Of a stretch of 35,597 bases of DNA, positions 31,306 through 35,597 are shown one piece after another; the stretch's first letter is position 1, and every line of letters begins with the position of its first letter. This stretch comes from Porphyromonadaceae bacterium COT-184 OH4590. GTDB taxonomy: Bacteria; Bacteroidota; Bacteroidia; Bacteroidales; Paludibacteraceae. The notes under the pieces are model-generated. The model was not told the DNA's origin. It did no database searches and worked only from the letters and a program-made list of their open reading frames with translations. The DNA lies in contig JRAN01000057.1 in NCBI GenBank assembly GCA_000768855.1, positions 1 to 35,597 on the forward strand, written 5' to 3'. The position numbers and the translations under genes were made by a program.

Positions 31306-32291
31306 AATTGTTCCTCCTCTTCTTTTTCGGTTGTATGTTCTTTTTCGGTTATGTCTTCGATGTCGCAGATGATTTCGGCTGTCAGCGAACCGTCATTGAC
31401 TATCTCTTTGGTGCTGCAATTGATGCTCGTCAGCCAATGTGTGGCGGTGTCTATCTCCACTACGGAGAAATAGTTATGTTCGTAATCGTCGTACGATTCT
31501 TTGAGCACTTTAAACTGCGTACGGAATATTTTCTTTATCTCTCTGTCGTTGAACCGAAGGTTTTTGCCGTCGATGGTGTAGCACAGAAAGTGGTCGTCTT
31601 CGTTTCGTACCTCTTTGGTAAGAGCCAGTTTGAGGGGTACTTCCGTTTCGGGTGCAATGTTCGAGTGCAGGGTGTATTCTATCGAAGCGACCTCATCGGC
31701 AAATTGCCTGAAGCCACCGAAAAACGTGCGGTAAACAAAGAGCCTCCGCATTTCGTCAAGAACAATCTGCTTGTCGGTAAGATACTCCGTGTCGCCGGCT
31801 TCGATAATCTGCTGCAGTTCTTCGGTTTTTATCTGTCGGAGTGCATCGTTGCGGTCTATTTCGCTTTTTATATCGTTCCATTTACGGCTCAGTTCGTCGT
31901 AATTGAGCAGGTCGATGATTTCGTAGTCTCGCTTCGATACACGCAGGCAGACGGTGTTCTTAATCTCGGCAAGTTTCAGAAACAGGTCTTTGAAACTGTC
32001 GGGGATAAACTGTAAGCCAAACAGAATGTTGTTTTCCGTAACATGAATACGGAAATCAATGTATTGTGCGTTTTCCTGCAAAACCTCCGCCTCGAACACA
32101 TTTTCTATAGACGAATAGCTCAATTGCTTGTCTTTGATTTTGTACGAATGCACAAACGAACTTTTATAGATACGCCTATCACCCTTCAGGAAATAATCCT
32201 GCGAAGTAGTACGCTGTTGTTTCACACTCCGGCTGTCGTCACCGTGTTTCGGCTCATCATCGTCGATTAAAAAACTAAAATCATTGCTCAT
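31302..32291 (-). CDS. Unknown 329-aa protein, possible effector adaptor/chaperone
   Basis: A soluble, acidic protein without signal peptide or transmembrane helix. The N-terminus is disordered (DDDEPKHGDDSRSVKQQ), the middle is mixed alpha/beta with a helical segment (WNDIKSEIDRNDALRQIKTE), and the C-terminus is beta-rich, ending in a poly-Glu tail (EKEHTTEKEEEEQL). No family recognised. Its stop overlaps the start of the PAAR-like gene (ATGA), so the two proteins are made together. By analogy with eag-effector-immunity operons I suggest it binds the effector's hydrophobic segments or loads it on the spike; this is positional inference only. A possible -7 box (TAATTTTG, 32384-32377) lies upstream. 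Confidence 0.6.
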   Translation of the reverse strand: MSNDFSFLIDDDEPKHGDDSRSVKQQRTTSQDYFLKGDRRIYKSSFVHSYKIKDKQLSYSSIENVFEAEVLQENAQYIDFRIHVTENNILFGLQFIPDSFKDLFLKLAEIKNTVCLRVSKRDYEIIDLLNYDELSRKWNDIKSEIDRNDALRQIKTEELQQIIEAGDTEYLTDKQIVLDEMRRLFVYRTFFGGFRQFADEVASIEYTLHSNIAPETEVPLKLALTKEVRNEDDHFLCYTIDGKNLRFNDREIKKIFRTQFKVLKESYDDYEHNYFSVVEIDTATHWLTSINCSTKEIVNDGSLTAEIICDIEDITEKEHTTEKEEEEQL

Positions 32292-32459
32292 AGTATATAC
32301 ATTTTTCAGTTTGTTTATCTTATAACACTATTCCGATTCATAAAGTTTCCATGCCATAATGCCGTATATTGTTTTACAAAATTATAAAATTCCAAACAAA
32401 TGAAAGCATCCGGGTAAAAAGGGTTTGGGATTTTGATTCCAACATTTTGCCATTCCACC

Positions 32460-32550
32460 GTTCCATTATTATCATATTTATTGTATTGTATTTTATTTTC
32501 ATATTACCGGGCGAACACGTGGGTTCGCCCCTACGTACCCAACACCTCCA
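32460..32550. repeat. Composite REP-like element, copy 3
   Basis: TTCCATTATTATCATATTTA, then the perfect hairpin GGGCGAAC-N6-GTTCGCCC at 32509-32530, then CTACGTACCCAACACC. Same order of parts as 25370-25471. The rest of 32292-32459 is AT-rich with only a possible promoter at 32377-32384. Confidence 0.8.
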
Positions 32551-33060
32551 TTAACATTTCTTCCTTACGGCTGTTACTATTGCTACAACCGTCCAACGAC
32601 CTTCGGCGTCTGCATATTCCTTTCGCCATCTGAAGGTATCGGCGGTTATATCCGAAAAGATATAGCGCATCTTCCCTTCGCTGTTTTCGGTCAGTACGAC
32701 CTCTTCGCCCGATTTTACCGCTGTCAGACGAAAGGCACTGCCCGTACATCCGTAAAAAATATCCCATGCCATCGTCTTGGGATTGTAGATACGCAACGTG
32801 GTGCCGTATTCGGCATCAGCCTGCGGATTTTTCAACCGTTCCGCACGCGAGGGTACGATAAACAAATCCTGAACGGCTGTCCCCTCCAATACCCGCGAAA
32901 ATATCCATTCGCCTTTTACACGTCTGGGTATGGTATCTTCCAGATGGTCGTTCCATTCAATATCCCATTCGCCTGTTAAACCTCCGAAGTAATCGTATGC
33001 TTCGGGTATCTTCTCACTTCTGTTGTTGCTCCAAAGAGCTTCTGCAAATGATTTCATCAT
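32551..33060 (-). CDS. DUF1579-like small beta-barrel protein
   Basis: 169 aa, cytoplasmic (no signal). The sequence FGGLTGEWDIEWNDHLED, followed by GEWIFSRVLEGTAVQDLFIVP and TTLRIYNPKTMAWDIFYGC, has the alternating-strand pattern and the Trp/Asp spacing of DUF1579/lipocalin-like domains; the assignment is tentative. It follows the exporter at 33147-34898 by 86 bp on the same strand and could share its transcript. Start may be at 33060 or the adjacent Met codon. GC content resembles the exporter rather than the effector array. Confidence 0.68.
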   Translation of the reverse strand: MMKSFAEALWSNNRSEKIPEAYDYFGGLTGEWDIEWNDHLEDTIPRRVKGEWIFSRVLEGTAVQDLFIVPSRAERLKNPQADAEYGTTLRIYNPKTMAWDIFYGCTGSAFRLTAVKSGEEVVLTENSEGKMRYIFSDITADTFRWRKEYADAEGRWTVVAIVTAVRKKC

Positions 33061-33087
33061 ATTATTTTTTTTCTTGATAATTATTTG

Positions 33088-33143
33088 TTTTAGGTTTTGG
33101 GTTGTTTTTGCCTAAAACCCGATACCCAAAACCTAACACCTAA
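33088..33143. repeat. Telomere-like tracts in inverted orientation
   Basis: TTTTAGGTTTTGGGTT at 33088-33103 and ACCCAAAACCTAA at 33124-33136 form an inverted pair, with CCTAAAACCCGATA in between and CACCTAATC after. It fills the space between the exporter and the DUF1579-like gene and could form a hairpin in RNA, acting as a weak terminator. Confidence 0.75.
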
Positions 33144-33146
33144 TCT

Positions 33147-34898
33147 CTACACCGTCCATGTTACCGATTTTTGATATTCGTTCCACATCTCTTTGTATAT
33201 GCCTCCGAGGGCGAGCAGTTCGTTTTGCGTGCCCTGTTCGGCTATCCTGCCGTCGGCAACGACGAGGATACGGTCGGCATCCTGCACGCTGGTAAGGCGG
33301 TGGGCTATCATCAGCGACGTTTTTCCCTTCATCAGCCGGCGGAGGGCTTGCTGTATGAGGTGTTCGTTTTCGGGGTCGGCAAAGGCGGTTGCCTCGTCGA
33401 GCACCACAATCGGAGCGTCCTTGAGGATGGCACGTGCCAGTGCGATACGTTGCTGTTCGCCGCCGGAGAGGTAGGTGCCTTCGGTTCCGATTTTCGTATC
33501 CAATCCGTCGGGCAGGCGGTCGATTATCTCACGACTCTGCGAAAGGTCGACGGCACGGTCGATGGCTTCCTGTGTGGCGCCGGGTACACCGTAGGTGATG
33601 TTTTCGCGAAGCGTGGTCTTAAAGAGTTTCGTATTCTGAAAGACAAACGACACGTTGCGCATCAGCTCCTGCTTGCCGATGTTACGCACATCGATACCGC
33701 CTATCCGTACGCTGCCCTGCGCTACGTCCCAGAAGCGGGGAATGAGCCGTGCAATAGTGGTTTTGCCGCCGCCCGACTGTCCCACCAATGCGTAAGTCTG
33801 CCCTTGGGGAACGGTGAAGCTGACACCGTCTACAGCATTGCGGTCTGCTCCGTCGTAACGGAATACGACCTTGTCGAACTCAATATCGAATGCCTTTGGC
33901 GACTGCGGTTCGGATACCTCCGCAAGCGGTGGCTCGGCTACGAGGTTCTCCAAACGCGTGATGGCTTCGCCGGCTAAAAACATATTCTGATTCAAGTGCA
34001 TAATCTTCATAATATTGGACGAAATAACCGGTGTGATGAGGATATAAAAGAACATATCCGTAATGACGGTGGCGTAATCGCCCGAACGACCTGCCAGCAG
34101 GATGGCTGCCGGCACAAGAAAATAGGCAAATCCATTAACAACAACCGTATAAAAGGAATAGGGCTTCTGCCAGCCGAGCGTGTATTTGGTTACCAAATCG
34201 CGATAGGTGATGATGCTGTCGTAGAAACGTTTGAACGAAAATACCGTCTGCTGAAAGACCTTTACCACCGGGATACCCCGCACATATTCGACCGCTTCGG
34301 CACTCATCCGCTCCTGTGCGTCGAGATACTGCCTCTGGAAGCTGTTCCGTCGGGGGTCCATCATATAGCCCATAGTTACAAAGGCGATGATAAGCGGTAT
34401 CATACAGGCAATGCCCAAACGCCAGTCGAAGACGAAGAGCAGCACAATGACCGACAGCGGTGCCACGATGCTGCCCGCCACATCGGGCAGGATATGGGCA
34501 AGGAAGGAGTGTGTGTTCGAGGCATCGTCGTCGATAATCTTACGCATCCGCCCGCCCGTCTCCTTACTGAAAACGCCGAGAGGCATATCGACCACCTTGC
34601 CCATCGCCATGCGACGCATATTGGTTTCGACCCTGAAAGCTGCCAGATGCGACATCATAATGGCGACAAAATAAATCAGGATACTTCCCAAAGCCGTACC
34701 GAAAGCCCACCATGCGTAGGCGAATACAGGCGTATCGGCTGCCAGCCCGCCACTGCCGAGCAGCGTGCGAACAATCAGCCAGATAAACACAAAGGGCAAG
34801 AGCGACAGCAAGCCGCTAAGCCCCGAACAGATTAAAGAGAGAGGCAACAACGCTTTACGGTCGCCCATGTAGGTTCTGAATTTCTTGAGTGTGTTCAT
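33147..34898 (-). CDS. ABC exporter-fold protein, probable partner half
   Basis: 583 aa: six transmembrane helices (residues 1-310) and an ATPase with Walker A GQSGGGKTT, signature LSGGEQQR, Walker B IVVLDEATAFADPENE and H-loop IAHRL. The ATAFADPENE wording is typical of the IrtAB/YbtPQ-like branch, members of which import ferric siderophores or act in pairs; siderophore import would agree with the haem theme of the window but is not demonstrated. Its GC content is high, as in the half transporter at 22008-23738. The two lie on the same strand with about 9.4 kb of other genes in between. Start MNTLKKFRTYMGDRK. Confidence 0.85.
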   Translation of the reverse strand: MNTLKKFRTYMGDRKALLPLSLICSGLSGLLSLLPFVFIWLIVRTLLGSGGLAADTPVFAYAWWAFGTALGSILIYFVAIMMSHLAAFRVETNMRRMAMGKVVDMPLGVFSKETGGRMRKIIDDDASNTHSFLAHILPDVAGSIVAPLSVIVLLFVFDWRLGIACMIPLIIAFVTMGYMMDPRRNSFQRQYLDAQERMSAEAVEYVRGIPVVKVFQQTVFSFKRFYDSIITYRDLVTKYTLGWQKPYSFYTVVVNGFAYFLVPAAILLAGRSGDYATVITDMFFYILITPVISSNIMKIMHLNQNMFLAGEAITRLENLVAEPPLAEVSEPQSPKAFDIEFDKVVFRYDGADRNAVDGVSFTVPQGQTYALVGQSGGGKTTIARLIPRFWDVAQGSVRIGGIDVRNIGKQELMRNVSFVFQNTKLFKTTLRENITYGVPGATQEAIDRAVDLSQSREIIDRLPDGLDTKIGTEGTYLSGGEQQRIALARAILKDAPIVVLDEATAFADPENEHLIQQALRRLMKGKTSLMIAHRLTSVQDADRILVVADGRIAEQGTQNELLALGGIYKEMWNEYQKSVTWTV

Positions 34899-34932
34899 TA
34901 TATTGTTAGTTTAAATTTATATTCTTTCTGTT

Positions 34933-35090
34933 TAGGTGTTGGGTGCTGAGTTGTAGCATTTTGCCGGCACCATAGAGACGCAAAAGTAATTGCGTTTCTA
35001 CAATACAACAACGCTAATCGTTATTTCCCGTTGTTATCATATATTTATATCCGGGCGTATATTGATACGCCCCAACATCCCAACACCTGT
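34933..35090. repeat. Intergenic REP-like and telomere-like elements, copy 4
   Basis: TAGGTGTTGGGT at 34933-34944; an imperfect hairpin AGAGACGCAA-N6-TTGCGTTTCT near 34974-34999; TTATCATATATTTATAT; a perfect hairpin GGGCGTAT-N4-ATACGCCC at 35053-35072; then CCAACATCCCAACACC. The hairpin sequence differs from copies 1-3 but the flanking order is the same. Confidence 0.75.
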
Positions 35091-35106
35091 TTTGATTCTT
35101 CTTATA

Positions 35107-35521
35107 TTATTGCTTCCCTTCCAAAATCTTTTTCAGATTGGCATCGTCTTCCTTCATATCCTGTTGTATTAAGTCCCAATTTGCCATCTTTGGAAACAGG
35201 ATTTTAAATACAAGTCCGTTGATAATATTACCAAAGAACGATTTCCGTTTACCGAAATACATTGTAACAAGTGATTTGGTAAATATTCATCATCATCGTC
35301 TAAAATGCTTACATAACCGTTTGGGAAGCGTCTGTACGCTTCGAATATAGCGGTATTCCACGCACCTCTTCCCGACATAAAACTCACTTTCATTTTCGTT
35401 ATTATCGACAACGAAAATATTAAAGTCAGACTTGTCAATTCCAAATTGTCTATAAACAAATTTCAAACTCCGGTTTATAAGCCACCTCGTTCGATGTTCC
35501 TATGATAACTGAGAACTTCAT
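35107..35521 (-). pseudogene. Family 2 glycosyltransferase pseudogene
   Basis: Pieces of one GT2 protein are found in different frames in the right order on the minus strand: MKFSVIIGTSNE (start 35521); TRWLINRSLKFVYRQFG and FNIFVVDNNENES; GAWNTAIFEAYRRFPNG with VSILDDDDEYLPNHL (the DxD site); then SLVTMYFGKRKSFFGN to a C-terminus LKKILEGKQ and stop at 35107. Frameshifts, and internal deletions between the second, third and fourth pieces, make it non-functional. The normal enzyme would transfer a sugar to polysaccharide or glycan. Confidence 0.8.
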
Positions 35522-35527
35522 TTTGAA

Positions 35528-35597
35528 TTACGATGATTTTCTTCCTATTCTATTACCTGTCCAAACCGCAAAGCGTGGGCTGCAATTAAAGTCTGTC
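35528..35597 (-). CDS. C-terminal end of an unidentified gene (partial)
   Basis: Open from the window edge on the minus strand and ending FAVWTGNRIGRKSS and TAA (35528-35530), six bases before the start of the glycosyltransferase pseudogene. The close spacing suggests an operon, perhaps for glycan synthesis. Too short to identify. Confidence 0.4.
   Translation of the reverse strand, partial: TDFNCSPRFAVWTGNRIGRKSS

Noticed and set aside
31308-32015. 235-codon plus-strand ORF opposite the 329-aa gene
   Set aside because: The minus-strand gene couples to the effector by an ATGA overlap and has normal composition; the plus-strand product is Phe/Val-rich shadow translation.
32377-32384. Promoter of the effector operon
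   Set aside because: TAATTTTG on the minus strand fits the -7 box, but no TTTG stands at the right distance, so it is mentioned only in the 329-aa gene entry.
33171-34835. Two long plus-strand ORFs opposite the exporter gene (268 and 279 codons)
   Set aside because: Shadow frames of a GC-rich gene with complete ABC motifs on the other strand. Their translations show no domain logic.
11830-34944. Real telomere or linear replicon end
   Set aside because: The G/T tracts are short, internal, in both orientations and surrounded by genes.

Overview
The window is from a member of the Bacteroidota, most likely an anaerobic Bacteroidales. The evidence is a complete hmu haem-uptake operon, Bacteroidota-type promoters (a -7 TAnnTTTG box about 20 bp downstream of a -33 TTTG/ATTG box), SusC-style carboxypeptidase-regulatory-domain receptors, lipoproteins with short lipoboxes, and weak ribosome-binding sites. 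I cannot name a genus.

Layout. (1) 1-723: the 3' end of an unidentified gene, then an AT-rich leader holding a decayed copy of the promoter and N-terminus of the downstream TonB-dependent receptor. (2) 754-11763, plus strand: haem acquisition operon in the order hmuR, hmuS, hmuY, hmuY with an extra N-terminal domain, a lipoprotein, hmuT, hmuU, hmuV, closed by a strong terminator at 11865-11900. HmuY-type lipoproteins bind haem outside the cell, HmuR moves it across the outer membrane, the CobN-like HmuS is placed to remove iron or otherwise process haem, and HmuTUV look like an energising or accessory membrane module. (3) 11960-12180: an exact 21-bp-period minisatellite. (4) 12188-17671, minus strand: carotenoid operon crtB, cruF, acyltransferase, glycosyltransferase, TPR protein, crtI. 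It predicts an acylated glycosyl ester of a hydroxylated acyclic carotenoid. (5) 17970-25056, minus strand: a mosaic of an alpha/beta hydrolase, a Bcr-type ABC-2 pair, a glyoxalase-like lipoprotein, a GC-rich ABC exporter-fold protein, a small VOC protein and an NAD(P)-binding protein. Two truncated copies of the exporter 3' end mark module borders. (6) 25112-25365: a second 21-bp minisatellite. (7) 25517-32291, minus strand: the most unusual locus. A 329-aa protein overlaps a PAAR-like/transmembrane putative effector, which overlaps the first of five membrane genes built by shuffling four parts: A (two TM plus a PH-like beta domain), B (TM-beta-TM), C (TPR) and D (four TM). The last codons of the effector are repeated in front of two further array genes. 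I read it as a contractile-injection effector with an expanding immunity array. (8) 32551-34898: a small DUF1579-like protein and the second ABC exporter-fold half, probable partner of the one at 22008-23738. (9) 35107-35597: a GT2 glycosyltransferase pseudogene and the C-terminal end of another gene.

Intergenic spaces in regions 5-9 contain REP-like hairpins (GGGCGAAC-N6-GTTCGCCC and a GGGCGTAT variant) and telomere-like G/T-rich tracts (TAGGTGTTGGGTTTTGGGT type). Some of these tracts supply the C-terminal codons and stop codons of genes. Base composition is mosaic: the two exporter genes are visibly GC-rich, while the hmu region, the carotenoid genes and the effector array are AT-rich.
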